Positions 16,075 to 28,454 are shown, counted from the stretch's first letter. The stretch: DNA of 64,000 nucleotides from Mesorhizobium sp. M1C.F.Ca.ET.210.01.1.1 (GCF_004791585.1 NZ_SRUU01000013.1:1-64000); one strand, 5' to 3'. The notes: a model not told the origin generated them from the letters alone. Program-made: numbers and translations.

Positions 16075-17346
16075 TCAGCGTTCCTCCGGCGGCTTCAGCT
16101 CTCGGAACTGCATCAGCAACAGCAAATCGTAGGCGATCTTCAGCGCCCCACAGATGAGCAGTGGCCATGCTCGGAATGATGCAGCGAACAGAGCACCCGC
16201 CAGGATGGGGCTGGCCGAGGCGGCCAGGCTGCGCGGTACCGACGTGAAGCTCGCGGCGGCTGCCCGTTCCGCCTCCGTGACGACGGCCATCACGTAGGAC
16301 GAGCGGGTCGGCACATCCATCTGCGACAGGGAGGCCCGGATCAACAGGAGGACAAGCGCCAATGGGAGCGTGGGCGCCAGCGCCGCCAGCATCAGAGCGA
16401 TGCTGGATGGAATATGCGTGAACACCATCGTGTTGATCAGGCCGATGCGTCGAGACAGCCGGGCGGCCACAGGAAACGAGAGCGCCGACAGGATGCCCGA
16501 CCAGAAGAAGAAAACAGCTGCCTGCGAAAGCGAGAGGTTAAATTGCTCGAAAAGCCAAAGGGCGAGCAGTGATTGGACGACAAAGCCTCCCGCGAAGGCA
16601 TCGAGACTGAACAAAGCCGCAAGCTTGAAGACAATACGGCGCGAGGGACCGAGTGCGGCGGCTGTGCCAGTATCCGATACCGGGCGGTGCGGGATGCACG
16701 CGTAAAGTGAGCCACCGAGCAGGCCGAGAAGCGCGTAAAGGACGAACATAGCCTTGATGCCGGCCAGTCGGTCCAGACCAACCGGCGCTAGAAGATCAGG
16801 TGTCCCAGCCGCTAGTCCGCCCGCGGCGCCTGCGAACGCGCCCACAAGGCTGTAGCGTGCGAACATCCTGGTACGCTCGCGCTGCGAGACCTGGCGCGTG
16901 AGCACTGCGTGCTCCAGTGGCACGAACACGCTGACACTGCCGGCCGAGGGATTGATCGTGCCGGCGAGCGCGACGACCAGAAGCAAAGCGTAGTCATGGA
17001 CGACGGCAAAGGCCACGCCCGTGGCAATCATCAAACCGGCGCCAGCCAGCAGGAGTTGACGATGATCGTGTCTGGCGCCGAGGAACCCGACACCTATGGT
17101 CAGCAGCGCGGAACCAAGGAGCGACGCCGTGGCGATAACCCCGACCTGCAAAGGCGTGAATCCGAGGGCGAGCAGGTAGACGGGCAGCAGCACGGCCACG
17201 AAACCGTCGCCGAAATCCCGCAGAGCGCGGGCGGCAAGGAGCAAAATCGCCGGATGTATCCGCTCCAAGGTCTGGTCTTTCGACAATTGCAGCCAGCAGC
17301 GCCACTGCTTCGCAGTCTGGCTCTTGGCTGGAAGTGACGATATCAT
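16075..17346 (-). CDS. MFS transporter
   Basis: A 423-residue membrane protein with about 12 predicted helices. The motif GARHDHRQLLLAG in the loop after helix 2 is a weak form of MFS motif A, and SRRIGLINTMVF marks the equivalent loop of the second half. I cannot name the substrate. It starts 33 bases downstream of the pcaR stop on the same strand, so it may be co-transcribed with that regulator and have a role in aromatic acid transport, but its sequence does not look like PcaK (AAHS family). The ATG at 17346 lacks a clear Shine-Dalgarno. Confidence 0.75.
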   Translation of the reverse strand: MISSLPAKSQTAKQWRCWLQLSKDQTLERIHPAILLLAARALRDFGDGFVAVLLPVYLLALGFTPLQVGVIATASLLGSALLTIGVGFLGARHDHRQLLLAGAGLMIATGVAFAVVHDYALLLVVALAGTINPSAGSVSVFVPLEHAVLTRQVSQRERTRMFARYSLVGAFAGAAGGLAAGTPDLLAPVGLDRLAGIKAMFVLYALLGLLGGSLYACIPHRPVSDTGTAAALGPSRRIVFKLAALFSLDAFAGGFVVQSLLALWLFEQFNLSLSQAAVFFFWSGILSALSFPVAARLSRRIGLINTMVFTHIPSSIALMLAALAPTLPLALVLLLIRASLSQMDVPTRSSYVMAVVTEAERAAAASFTSVPRSLAASASPILAGALFAASFRAWPLLICGALKIAYDLLLLMQFRELKPPEER

Positions 17347-17379
17347 GCCGGGAGTGCGAGCGAACGAGATTGGCCGTCA

Positions 17380-18207
17380 CTAAACGAAGAAGAATTCCTC
17401 CACCTGCTGCTTGGCCTTCAGCAGCACCGGCAGGATCTCGCGTTCCATCGCCTCGACCGAGAAGCGCACCGACTGGGTCGAGACGTTGATCGCGGCAACG
17501 GTGCGGGCGGCGCGATCGTTGATAGGCACGGCGATCGAGCGCAGGCCGAGTTCCAGTTCCTCGTCGACGATGGCAAAGCCATCCGACTTTGCCTTCTCTA
17601 TGGCCTTGCTGAGTGCGGCACGGCTGGTGATCGTCTTTTGCGTCCGCCGCTCGATCTTCGCCTCCGCGAGGAAGGACTTCTGCTCCTCTGCCGCCAAACC
17701 GGCGAGCAGCACCCGTCCCATCGAGGTGCAATAGGCCGGCAACCTCGTGCCGACGTCGAGCGCCACGCTCAAGATCCGGCGGCCGGGAATGCGCGCGACA
17801 TAGACGACGTCCTCGCCCGACAGCACCGCCGCGTTGCAGGCCTCGTCGAACCGCCCCGCCACCTCGCGCATGATCGGCGCAGCGAAAGTCCACAGCGAAG
17901 CGCCGCCGAGCCATGTCCGGGCGACGGTCAACAGGCGCGGGGACAGCGAAAACAGCCGGCCTGACTGTGTCGCGTAGCCCGTGGCTACCAGCGTCAGTAG
18001 GAAGCGGCGAGCGCCGGCGCGGGTCAGCCCAGCTTCCTCGGCCATCTCGGTCAGCGTCATGCCGGCCGGATGGCGGGCGAGGATCTCCATTACCGCCAGC
18101 CCGCGTTCCAGCGAGCCGACATGATCGCGCGTATTTGCTTCGTCTTCCACGGAGGTTTCCAGGCTGGCGTTGACTCTGGTCAGGGCGTTGCGATAAGAAT
18201 ATCGCAT
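17380..18207 (-). CDS. pcaR: IclR-family regulator of the beta-ketoadipate pathway (PcaR type)
   Basis: A 275-residue IclR-family regulator of the PcaR/PcaU/PobR subgroup. The start of the winged helix (VGSLERGLAVMEILARHP, about residues 30-47) and the HTH (LTEMAEEAGLTRAGARRFL) are clear, followed by the effector domain (about 110-275). PcaR activates pcaIJ and pcaF in response to beta-ketoadipate. Here it is divergent from pcaIJF with only 43 bases between the start codons, and that gap holds a perfect 15-bp palindrome of the PcaR type. The N-terminus before DHVGSLERG is long and its exact start is uncertain. Confidence 0.88.
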   Translation of the reverse strand: MRYSYRNALTRVNASLETSVEDEANTRDHVGSLERGLAVMEILARHPAGMTLTEMAEEAGLTRAGARRFLLTLVATGYATQSGRLFSLSPRLLTVARTWLGGASLWTFAAPIMREVAGRFDEACNAAVLSGEDVVYVARIPGRRILSVALDVGTRLPAYCTSMGRVLLAGLAAEEQKSFLAEAKIERRTQKTITSRAALSKAIEKAKSDGFAIVDEELELGLRSIAVPINDRAARTVAAINVSTQSVRFSVEAMEREILPVLLKAKQQVEEFFFV

Positions 18208-18218
18208 ACAAAACTAAT

Positions 18219-18233
18219 GTTCGCAATGCGAAC
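18219..18233. promoter_or_regulatory. PcaR-type operator palindrome
   Basis: GTTCGC-AAT-GCGAAC is a perfect inverted repeat between pcaR and pcaI. It resembles the 15-bp PcaR site of Pseudomonas putida (GTTCG....CGCAC type, from memory). It sits 17 bases before the pcaI ATG and 11 bases before the pcaR ATG, so one site could serve both directions. The CGGAGG Shine-Dalgarno of pcaI follows it. Confidence 0.7.
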
Positions 18234-18250
18234 TTTTCGGAGGCGTCACG

Positions 18251-19108
18251 ATGGTCAAGTTCCTGCCGCTGCAAGAGGCCGTCGCAGAGAATTTGCATGA
18301 TGGCGATACGGTCGCCTTCGAAGGCTTCACCCACCTGATCCCTACCGCCGCCGCGCATGAGGCGATCCGCCAGGGCCTTCGCGACCTGACGCTGATCCGC
18401 ATGACGCCCGATCTGATCTACGACCAGATGATCGGCATGGGCATGGCCAAGAAGATCGTCTTCTCCTACGTGGGCAATCCGGGCGTCGGCCTGCTTAGGC
18501 GCGCCCGCGACGCTATCGAGAACGGCTTTCCGCGAGCAATCGAGGTCGAGGAGCATAGCCACGCCGGCATGGCCAACGCCTATGACGCGGGTGCGGCCGG
18601 CCTGCCCTGCGCGGTGTTCCGCGGCTATCGCGGCGCCGGTCTCGCCACAGTCAATCCGAACATCAAATCCGTCACCTGCCCGTTCACCGGCGAAGTGCTG
18701 GCCGCCGTTCCGGCGATCCGGCCCGACGTCACCTTCATCCACGCGCAGAAGGCCGATCGCAAAGGCAATGTGCTCGTCGAAGGCATCATCGGCATCCAAA
18801 AGGAAGCCGTGCTTTCGGCAAAGCGCGCGGTGGTGACGGTCGAGGAAGTGGTCGACAGTTTCGACGATCTCCACCCCAATCTCACCGTGCTGCCGAACTG
18901 GACGATCGCGGCGATCTCGGTCGTGCCGGGCGGCTCGCACCCCTCCTACACGCATGGCTATTACGAACGCGACAACGCCGCCTACCTCGAATGGGACGAG
19001 ATCGCCGCCGATCGCGACCGTTTCCAGGCCTGGATGCAGAAGAACGTCCTCGAGGCCAAGGCAGACGACTTTGCCGCCCGCGTTGAGCATCTGAGGAAAG
19101 CCGCATGA
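18251..19108 (+). CDS. pcaI: 3-oxoadipate CoA-transferase, subunit A
   Basis: A 285-residue alpha subunit of the family I CoA-transferase that moves CoA from succinyl-CoA to 3-oxoadipate, the penultimate step of the beta-ketoadipate pathway. Features of the family are DGDTVAFEGFTHLIPTA near the N-terminus and the glycine-rich nucleotide region around residues 70-80. It sits directly behind the PcaR-type operator, with Shine-Dalgarno CGGAGG, and its stop overlaps the pcaJ start by four bases. Assignment rests on the family plus the intact pcaR-pcaIJF context. Confidence 0.9.
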   Translation: MVKFLPLQEAVAENLHDGDTVAFEGFTHLIPTAAAHEAIRQGLRDLTLIRMTPDLIYDQMIGMGMAKKIVFSYVGNPGVGLLRRARDAIENGFPRAIEVEEHSHAGMANAYDAGAAGLPCAVFRGYRGAGLATVNPNIKSVTCPFTGEVLAAVPAIRPDVTFIHAQKADRKGNVLVEGIIGIQKEAVLSAKRAVVTVEEVVDSFDDLHPNLTVLPNWTIAAISVVPGGSHPSYTHGYYERDNAAYLEWDEIAADRDRFQAWMQKNVLEAKADDFAARVEHLRKAA

Positions 19109-19908
19109 GCGACACCAAGGATTTGGGCTTCACCCCCAACGAGATGATGACGATCGCCGCCAGCCGCGCGCTGAAGAGCGATGACGTCTGCTTCGTCGGC
19201 ATCGGCGCGCCGTCGGCCGCCTGCAACGTCGCCCGGCTGACCCATGCGCCCGACATCACGCTGATCTACGAGAGCGGCACCATCGGCACCGCGCCGGACG
19301 TCCTGCCGTTGTCGATTGGCGACGGCGAATTGTGCGAGACCGCTGTCACCACGGTCGCCGTGCCGGAGATGTTCCGCTACTGGCTGCAGGGCGGCCGCAT
19401 CTCCATCGGCTTCCTGGGTGCGGCCCAGTTGGACAAGTTCGGCAACATCAACACCACCGTCATCGGCGACTATGCGCACCCGAAGACCCGCCTTCCCGGC
19501 GGCGGCGGCGCACCGGAGATCGCCACATCGTCGAAAGAGGTCTACATCACCATGGCCCAGTCGAAGCGCGGCATGGTCGAGAAGATCGATTTCTTCACCT
19601 CCTTCGGCCACGGCGAAGGCGGCGACCACCGCCGGCGCCTTGGCATCGACACCGCCGGCCCGACGCTCTTGATCACCGACCTCGCCATCTGGAAGCCGGA
19701 CCCCGTGACTAAGGAATTCACCGTTGTGTCGCTGCATCCGGGCGTCACTCGTGAGCAGGTCCAGGCGACCTGTGGCTGGGTCGTAAGATTCGCCGAGGCT
19801 CTTGACGAGACGCCCGCGCCGACGGAACTCGAGCTGACGACATTGCGCGACCTGCAGGCCCGCACCAAGGCCGCGCATGAGGGGACCGCCAAAGGGAAAG
19901 CCGCATAA
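19105..19908 (+). CDS. pcaJ: 3-oxoadipate CoA-transferase, subunit B
   Basis: A 267-residue beta subunit. The presumed catalytic glutamate is E56 in IYESGTIG; the ESG form is that of the glutaconate-CoA-transferase-like branch rather than the SENG of Pseudomonas PcaJ. Later conserved segments are GGGGAPEIATSS and SLHPGVTREQVQ. It overlaps pcaI by four bases and pcaF begins one codon boundary after its stop (TAA then ATG), so the three are translated together. Confidence 0.9.
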   Translation: MSDTKDLGFTPNEMMTIAASRALKSDDVCFVGIGAPSAACNVARLTHAPDITLIYESGTIGTAPDVLPLSIGDGELCETAVTTVAVPEMFRYWLQGGRISIGFLGAAQLDKFGNINTTVIGDYAHPKTRLPGGGGAPEIATSSKEVYITMAQSKRGMVEKIDFFTSFGHGEGGDHRRRLGIDTAGPTLLITDLAIWKPDPVTKEFTVVSLHPGVTREQVQATCGWVVRFAEALDETPAPTELELTTLRDLQARTKAAHEGTAKGKAA

Positions 19909-21114
<1,206 letters not shown>

Positions 21115-21127
21115 CCGCTCCAATCGA

Positions 21128-23352
<2,225 letters not shown>

Positions 23353-23363
23353 GTCGCGGCCGG

Positions 23364-23978
23364 TCAGCTGTCGAAGAAGACCGTCTCCTTCTCGCCCTGC
23401 AGGTGGACGTCGAAGACATAAGCATCGCCCTGGCGCTCGGCGATCAGCGTCGGCACGCGCACCCGGTGCTCGATGCGGGCAAGGATCGGGTCCTCCGCGT
23501 TGGCCTTTTCCTCGTCGGAGAAATAGAGCCGCGTGTTGAGGCCGATATTGATGCCGCGCGCCACGATCCACAGGCTGATATGCGGCGCCATCAGCCGGCC
23601 GTCGCGGAACGGCACACGGCCGGGCTTGATCGTGTGGAACCGGCAGACACCGGTTTCCGTATCTGTCGGCTGGCGGCCCCAGCCCAAAAAGTCCGGATTG
23701 GCCGTACCGCGCAATTCGGCGGGCGAATTGTAGAGGCCGTCGGCATCCGCCTGCCAGATCTCGATCAGCGCGTCCTTGAGCGGCGTGCCGGTGCCGTCAA
23801 GCACGCGGATGCGCAATTCGATGCGCTCACCCTTGGTCTGCTCGTTGACCATCTCGGAGCCAAGATCGCTGTCATAGACGCCGCCGATGCCGCAGAAATT
23901 GGGCGTCAGCCCGATATGCACATAGGGTCCGGCAGTCTGCGAAGGGCTCTCCTTCAGCCGGTCGAGCGACTGTGTCAT
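23364..23978 (-). CDS. pcaG: Protocatechuate 3,4-dioxygenase, alpha subunit
   Basis: A 204-residue alpha subunit of the intradiol dioxygenase that opens the protocatechuate ring. It has the alpha-subunit motifs TAGPYVHIGLTP near residue 15 and ALIEIWQADADG near 75, and lacks the full Tyr-Tyr-His-His iron set, as expected. The ATG at 23978 shares one base with the pcaH stop (TGATG); the TTG one codon earlier is less likely. Confidence 0.94.
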   Translation of the reverse strand: MTQSLDRLKESPSQTAGPYVHIGLTPNFCGIGGVYDSDLGSEMVNEQTKGERIELRIRVLDGTGTPLKDALIEIWQADADGLYNSPAELRGTANPDFLGWGRQPTDTETGVCRFHTIKPGRVPFRDGRLMAPHISLWIVARGINIGLNTRLYFSDEEKANAEDPILARIEHRVRVPTLIAERQGDAYVFDVHLQGEKETVFFDS

Positions 23979-24730
23979 CAATTGCCCTCCGGTCTGTTCT
24001 CGAACAGCGTCGAGCGCCGCCCGCGCAGCACGATGTCGAACTTGTAGGCAAGCGCGTCCATCGGCATCGTCGCCTGCATGTCGAGCGCGGCGATCAGCGC
24101 TTCGATGGCAGCCTTGTTGGAAATGCCGCCGACGATCGGACAGCGCCAGATCAGCGGATCGCCTTCGAAATACATCTGCGTGATCAGCCGCTGCGCAAAG
24201 CCATGGCCGAACGCGGAAAAATGGATGTGCGCCGGACGCCAGTCATTCGGGCCGTTCGGCCAAGGATAGGGCCCGGGCCTGACCGTGCGAAAGGCATAGC
24301 CGCCGTCCTCGCCGGTGATAGTGCGGCCGCAGCCGCCGAAATTTGGATCGAGCGGCGCGAGATATCCATCCTTCTTGTGACGGTAGCGACCGCCGGCATT
24401 GGCCTGCCAGAATTCGAGCAGCACGCCGGGCACACCTTTGCCGCGCTCGTCGAGCACGCGTCCATGGACGATGATGCGCTCGCCGATGGGGCTCTCGCCG
24501 GGTCTCGCGAAATTGTGGATCAGGTCGTTGTCGAGCTCGCCGAGCATGGCATGGCCGAACGCCGGGCCAGTGAGTTCCGACAGCGTGTTGTCGAAGGCGA
24601 TCAACGCCTTCTGCGGCGAGCGCAGCACCGAGCTCTTATAGTTCGGCGTGAACGCCGGCGGATGCCATTGGCGGTCGCGCTGGTAGAAGGCGCCGGTTTC
24701 CGGCGTCCGGTTGGAGCCGGGCTCACGCAT
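23978..24730 (-). CDS. pcaH: Protocatechuate 3,4-dioxygenase, beta subunit
   Basis: A 250-residue catalytic beta subunit. The Fe(III) ligands are recognisable as Tyr in [10 protein letters not shown], Tyr in GPYPWPNG, and the two histidines of RPAHIHFS. The pre-sheet LLEFWQANA matches the family. With PcaG it forms the (alpha-beta)n dioxygenase in the cytoplasm. The ATG at 24730 overlaps the pcaC stop by eight bases; the longer open frame upstream (to 24910) lies inside pcaC and is rejected. Confidence 0.94.
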   Translation of the reverse strand: MREPGSNRTPETGAFYQRDRQWHPPAFTPNYKSSVLRSPQKALIAFDNTLSELTGPAFGHAMLGELDNDLIHNFARPGESPIGERIIVHGRVLDERGKGVPGVLLEFWQANAGGRYRHKKDGYLAPLDPNFGGCGRTITGEDGGYAFRTVRPGPYPWPNGPNDWRPAHIHFSAFGHGFAQRLITQMYFEGDPLIWRCPIVGGISNKAAIEALIAALDMQATMPMDALAYKFDIVLRGRRSTLFENRPEGN

Positions 24731-25130
24731 GGGCGTCGTCCATCTGTGCGAACACCTCCTTGGCGATCTTGAAGGCGCGGTTGGCCGCCGGCACGCCGGC
24801 ATAGATCGCGACATGCAGGAAGGCTTCGCAGATATCGTCGCGCGATGCGCCCGTGTTGGCGGTCGCGCGCACATGCATTGCCACCTCCTCGTCATGACCG
24901 AGTGCTGCAAGCAGCGCCAGCGTCACGATCGATCGCTCGCGCTTCGACAGGCCGGGACGCGCCCACACCGTTCCCCAGGCAGCCTCGGTGATCAGCTGCT
25001 GGAACGGCCGGTCGAATTCGGTCGCCGCATCCTCGGCGCGGTCGACATGCGGGTCGCCGAGCACGGAGCGGCGGACCTCGAGCCCGGTCCGGTATCGGTT
25101 TTCGTTCTTGGAGACGTCATCCATGGGCAT
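24723..25130 (-). CDS. pcaC: 4-carboxymuconolactone decarboxylase
   Basis: A 135-residue stand-alone PcaC, which decarboxylates gamma-carboxymuconolactone to the beta-ketoadipate enol-lactone. Typical segments are [17 protein letters not shown] and [19 protein letters not shown]. It lacks the CxxC pair of AhpD proteins, in contrast to the homologue at 235-642. Start ATG at 25130 with GAGGGA upstream; a second ATG lies two codons on. Its 5' end overlaps the pcaD 3' end by 14 bases. Confidence 0.93.
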   Translation of the reverse strand: MPMDDVSKNENRYRTGLEVRRSVLGDPHVDRAEDAATEFDRPFQQLITEAAWGTVWARPGLSKRERSIVTLALLAALGHDEEVAMHVRATANTGASRDDICEAFLHVAIYAGVPAANRAFKIAKEVFAQMDDAHA

Positions 25131-25929
25131 GCTTTCCCTCAGGCAACGACGCGACGAAGTCGCGGATCAGGTTGGCGAGCGCGTCGGGCTGCTCGATGCA
25201 GGGAATGTGCCCGGCACCGCGGATCACTTCGAAGCGCGCGCCGGGGATCAGCTCGGAAAAAGAACGAACGAGATCGGGCGGCGTCGAGCCGTCCCGGTCG
25301 CCGACGATGCAGAGCGTCGGCGCCGCGATGCGGCGCGCGCTGTCGGTGAAATCGGCGTCGCGCACCGCCATGCAGGTGCCGATATAGCCGGGCAGCGCCT
25401 GCCTGGTCAGCATATTGCGGCAGCCGGCAAGCTCGGCGGCGCGGTTGGTATGGAAATCCGGCGTGAACCACACTTTCATGATGCCGTCGGCAATCGCCTC
25501 GATGCCGTCGCGCTCGAGCGTTGCGATACGCGCATTCCAACTTTCGGCCGTGCCGATCTTGTGCGCAGTGTCGCTCAGAATCAGGGCCTCCACGATCTCC
25601 GGGCGGCGGGCATGGAGCCGCTGCGCCACCATACCGCCGACTGACAAACCGCAAAGTACGACCTTGTCGAGGCCAAAATGATCGATGAGCGCACTCAGAT
25701 CGTCGACATGATCGTCGATCGAGCGCACGCCGCCGCCGATATCGGAGAGCCCATGGCCACGCTTGTCGTAGACGAGCATCGGCATTTCGCCGGCAAGCTG
25801 CGCGACGATGTCGTCCCAGATCCGGAAGTCGGTGCCGAGCGAATTGATGAAGATGATCGGGCGCGAAGTGCCGGTCGCCTCGATGGCGCGATGATGCAGC
25901 GTGACGCCGCCGATGCTTACGAATGGCAC
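25117..25929 (-). CDS. pcaD: 3-oxoadipate enol-lactone hydrolase
   Basis: A 270-residue alpha/beta hydrolase that opens the enol-lactone to beta-ketoadipate. The nucleophile elbow is GLSVGG (Ser about residue 99). I chose a GTG start at 25929 because GGAGG lies nine bases upstream and the protein then begins PFVSIGGVTLHHR as in PcaD; the frame stays open to 26061, but that extension would cover the promoter and the PcaQ box. It is the first gene of pcaDCHGB-pobA and divergent from pcaQ with 92 bases between. Confidence 0.92.
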   Translation of the reverse strand: MPFVSIGGVTLHHRAIEATGTSRPIIFINSLGTDFRIWDDIVAQLAGEMPMLVYDKRGHGLSDIGGGVRSIDDHVDDLSALIDHFGLDKVVLCGLSVGGMVAQRLHARRPEIVEALILSDTAHKIGTAESWNARIATLERDGIEAIADGIMKVWFTPDFHTNRAAELAGCRNMLTRQALPGYIGTCMAVRDADFTDSARRIAAPTLCIVGDRDGSTPPDLVRSFSELIPGARFEVIRGAGHIPCIEQPDALANLIRDFVASLPEGKHAHG

Positions 25930-25999
25930 GATTTCAATCCTCCAAAGCCACATTGCACGAGCTATTTGGTTCGGTAAAATGATATTTTGCGGCGTTTCA

Positions 26000-26015
26000 T
26001 TAACTACGGGGTTAT
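26000..26015. promoter_or_regulatory. PcaQ box of the pcaD/pcaQ divergent promoter
   Basis: On the minus strand the sequence is ATAACC-CCGT-AGTTAA, one base from the PcaQ consensus ATAACC-N4-GGTTAA described for Sinorhizobium meliloti. It lies about 70 bases upstream of the pcaD GTG and 7 bases upstream of the pcaQ ATG, suited to activating pcaD and repressing pcaQ. The surrounding 84 bp recur at 26966-27049. Confidence 0.8.
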
Positions 26016-26021
26016 CGAACC

Positions 26022-26939
26022 ATGGCCGAGAGCCGAATCCGCTTCCGCCATTTGCAAACATTCCTCGAGGTTGCGCGGCAAGGAAGCGTGGCGCGCGCCG
26101 CCGACCTTCTGCATGTCAGCGCGCCGGCGGTGACCAAGACGTTGCGTGAACTGGAGGAGGCGCTCGGCATCGCCGTGGTCGAGCGCGACGGCCGCGGCAT
26201 CCGCGTAACGCGGCACGGCGAAATCTTCCTCGGCCATGCCGGCTCGGCAATCTCGGCGCTAAAGCGCGGCGTCGATTCCGTCAGGCAGGACGGCGCGCTG
26301 AACCGCCATCCAATCCGCATCGGCGCGCTGCCGACCGTCTCGGCGCGGGTGATGCCGCTGGCAATGACTCTCTTCCTCCAGGAGAACACGAGCGCCGCGA
26401 TCAAGATCGTCACCGGCGAGAATGCGGTGCTGCTCGAACAACTGCGCGTCGGCGCCCTCGACCTCGTCGTCGGCCGCCTCGCGGCTCCGGAAAAAATGAC
26501 CGGCTTCTTCTTCGAGCATCTCTATTCCGAACAGGTTCTGTTCGTGGTGCGGGCCGGGCATCCCCTATCGGAACCGGGCGCGGACATCTTCGCCCGTCTC
26601 GACGAATTTCCAGTGCTGATGCCGACAAGGGAATCCGTCATCCGTCCCTTCGTCGACCGTCTCTTCATCACCAATGGCTTGACCGCGCCAGCCACCGAAA
26701 TCGAAACCGTTTCGGACTCCTTCGGCCGCGCCTTCATGCGCCAGAGCAATGCTGTCTGGATCATCTCGGCCGGCGTGGTCGCCAATGAGATCGCCAGCGG
26801 CGCCTTCGTCGCCTTGCCCGTCGACACCGAGGAAACCAAGGGACCGGTCGGCCTGACCATGCGCACCGACACCGCCCCCTCGCCCGCCTTCACTATCCTG
26901 CTGCAGACCATTCGCGAGGCGGCGCGGCATCACGCCTGA
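26022..26939 (+). CDS. pcaQ: LysR-type activator of protocatechuate catabolism
   Basis: A 305-residue LysR-family regulator. The HTH (FLEVARQGSVARAADLLHVS and PAVTKTLRELEEALG, residues about 9-45) is followed by a two-lobed effector domain (about 90-300). PcaQ activates pcaDCHGB with beta-carboxymuconolactone-type pathway intermediates as coinducers. Its divergence from pcaD and the PcaQ box in between identify it. A second box follows immediately downstream, in front of the ABC transporter, so both flanking operons should be its targets. Confidence 0.93.
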   Translation: MAESRIRFRHLQTFLEVARQGSVARAADLLHVSAPAVTKTLRELEEALGIAVVERDGRGIRVTRHGEIFLGHAGSAISALKRGVDSVRQDGALNRHPIRIGALPTVSARVMPLAMTLFLQENTSAAIKIVTGENAVLLEQLRVGALDLVVGRLAAPEKMTGFFFEHLYSEQVLFVVRAGHPLSEPGADIFARLDEFPVLMPTRESVIRPFVDRLFITNGLTAPATEIETVSDSFGRAFMRQSNAVWIISAGVVANEIASGAFVALPVDTEETKGPVGLTMRTDTAPSPAFTILLQTIREAARHHA

Positions 26940-26965
26940 CGATCGGCTGATCAGTTTCGAATTCA

Positions 26966-26981
26966 CTAACCTTGCGGTTAA
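26966..26981 (+). promoter_or_regulatory. PcaQ box upstream of the ABC protocatechuate importer
   Basis: CTAACC-TTGC-GGTTAA differs from ATAACC-N4-GGTTAA at only the first base. It begins an 84-bp block (to 27049) that is nearly identical to the pcaD promoter, including a copied GGAGGAT Shine-Dalgarno that no longer precedes a start codon. It lies 138 bases upstream of the binding-protein ATG and predicts PcaQ control of the whole transporter operon. Confidence 0.8.
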
Positions 26982-27119
26982 TGAAACACCGCAAAATATC
27001 ATTTTACCGAACCAAACCGCTAGTGCAATGTGGCTGCGGAGGATCGAAAGCCGCGCCATCTGGCTGCAACCGGGAAACCGGATTGCCGCCGCATGGAATG
27101 GCCCCTGAGGGAGGAGCAG

Positions 27120-28436
27120 ATGTCCAACGCTATCGGCGGCAAAACCGCAATTTCCGGCATTTCACGACGCCAGTTCATCGCCACTTCGGTGGCCGGCGGC
27201 GCGGCACTAGCATTCGGCCGCGGCAGGGCGTTTGCCCAGGCCGCCGACACGCTCAAGGTCGGTTTCGTCAGCCCACGCACTGGCCCGCTTGCCGGCTTCG
27301 GCGAAACCGACGGCTACGTGCTCGACCTTGCCCGCAAGGCTCTGGCCAACGGCGTCGAGCTCGGCGGCAAGAAATACAGCGTCGAGATACTCGATCAGGA
27401 CACGCAGTCCGATCCGTCCCGCGCCGGCCAGCTTGCCAAGGACCTGATCAACAACCAGGCGATCGACCTGATGCTCGCGGTCTCGACGCCGGAGGTCATC
27501 AACCCGGTGGCCGACGCCTGCGAAGCTGCCGGAGTGCCGTGCCTGTCCACCGTGATGCCGTGGGAGGCCTGGTATTTCGGCCGCGGCGCCAAGCCCGGCG
27601 CGCCCTCGCCCTTCAAATGGACCTATCATTTCGGCTTCGGCGTCGAGGAATTCTTCAAGGCCTATATCTCGCAGTGGAACCTGATCGAGACCAACAGGAA
27701 GGTCGGCGTCATGTATCCCAACGACGCCGACGGCAACGCCATCCGCGCTCATCTGGCGCCGCTGCTCGCCAAGCAGGGTTTCACCATCGTCGATCCCGGC
27801 GCCTATGAGACCGGCACGACCGACTATTCCTCGCAGATCGCGCTGTTCAAGCAAGAAGGCGTCGAGATCTTCAACTCCTTCCCGATCCCGCCGGATTTCG
27901 CCGCCTTCTGGCGGCAGGCCGCGCAGCAGGGCCTGACAAGGCAGATCAAGATCGCCCAGGTCGCCAAGACCGGCCTGTTCCCGTCCGATATCGAGGCGCT
28001 GGGTGATCTCGGCATGAAGCTTTCGAGCGCCGCCTACTGGCATAAGGCCTTTCCCTACAAGTCACCGCTGACCGGCGTTTCAGGTACCGAGCTCGCCGAC
28101 GGCTACGAGGCAGCGAGCGGCAAGCAATGGACGCAGCAGCTCGGCGCCTCGATGTCGCTGCTCGACGCCGGCTTCGAAGCCCTGAAAGCGAGCGCCAACG
28201 CCAAGGACAAGGCGGCGGTGGCCAAGGCGCTGAGCACGCTCAAGACCGAGACCATGATCGGCAAGGTCGACTTCACCAGCGGCCCGGTCGCCAATGTCTC
28301 GCCCGGCCCGATCATCGGCACGCAATGGGTGGCCGCCAAGGAAGGCGGCAAGTTCCCGCTCGACTACGTCGTGACCGAGAACGCCACCGACCCAAAGGTG
28401 CCGGTCGAAGCCAAGCTCCAGCCGTATAACGGCTGA
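27120..28436 (+). CDS. pcaM: Periplasmic binding protein of a protocatechuate-type ABC importer
   Basis: A 438-residue Leu/Ile/Val-type (Peripla_BP_6) solute-binding protein. It has a twin-arginine signal: SRRQFIATSVAGGAALAFG followed by FAQA, so export of the folded protein by Tat is likely. The ATG at 27120 has GGGAGGAG upstream; the open frame from 27030 is rejected. The upstream PcaQ box and the position next to pcaQ match pcaM of S. meliloti, the first gene of pcaMNVWX, an ABC protocatechuate uptake system. The four following genes supply two ATPases and two permeases. Confidence 0.85.
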   Translation: MSNAIGGKTAISGISRRQFIATSVAGGAALAFGRGRAFAQAADTLKVGFVSPRTGPLAGFGETDGYVLDLARKALANGVELGGKKYSVEILDQDTQSDPSRAGQLAKDLINNQAIDLMLAVSTPEVINPVADACEAAGVPCLSTVMPWEAWYFGRGAKPGAPSPFKWTYHFGFGVEEFFKAYISQWNLIETNRKVGVMYPNDADGNAIRAHLAPLLAKQGFTIVDPGAYETGTTDYSSQIALFKQEGVEIFNSFPIPPDFAAFWRQAAQQGLTRQIKIAQVAKTGLFPSDIEALGDLGMKLSSAAYWHKAFPYKSPLTGVSGTELADGYEAASGKQWTQQLGASMSLLDAGFEALKASANAKDKAAVAKALSTLKTETMIGKVDFTSGPVANVSPGPIIGTQWVAAKEGGKFPLDYVVTENATDPKVPVEAKLQPYNG

Positions 28437-28454
28437 TCCGTTGGGAATCGCATC

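Noticed and set aside
25930..26061. N-terminal extension of pcaD to 26061
   Set aside because: It would cover the PcaQ box and overlap the pcaQ start. The GTG at 25929 has GGAGG upstream and begins where PcaD proteins begin.
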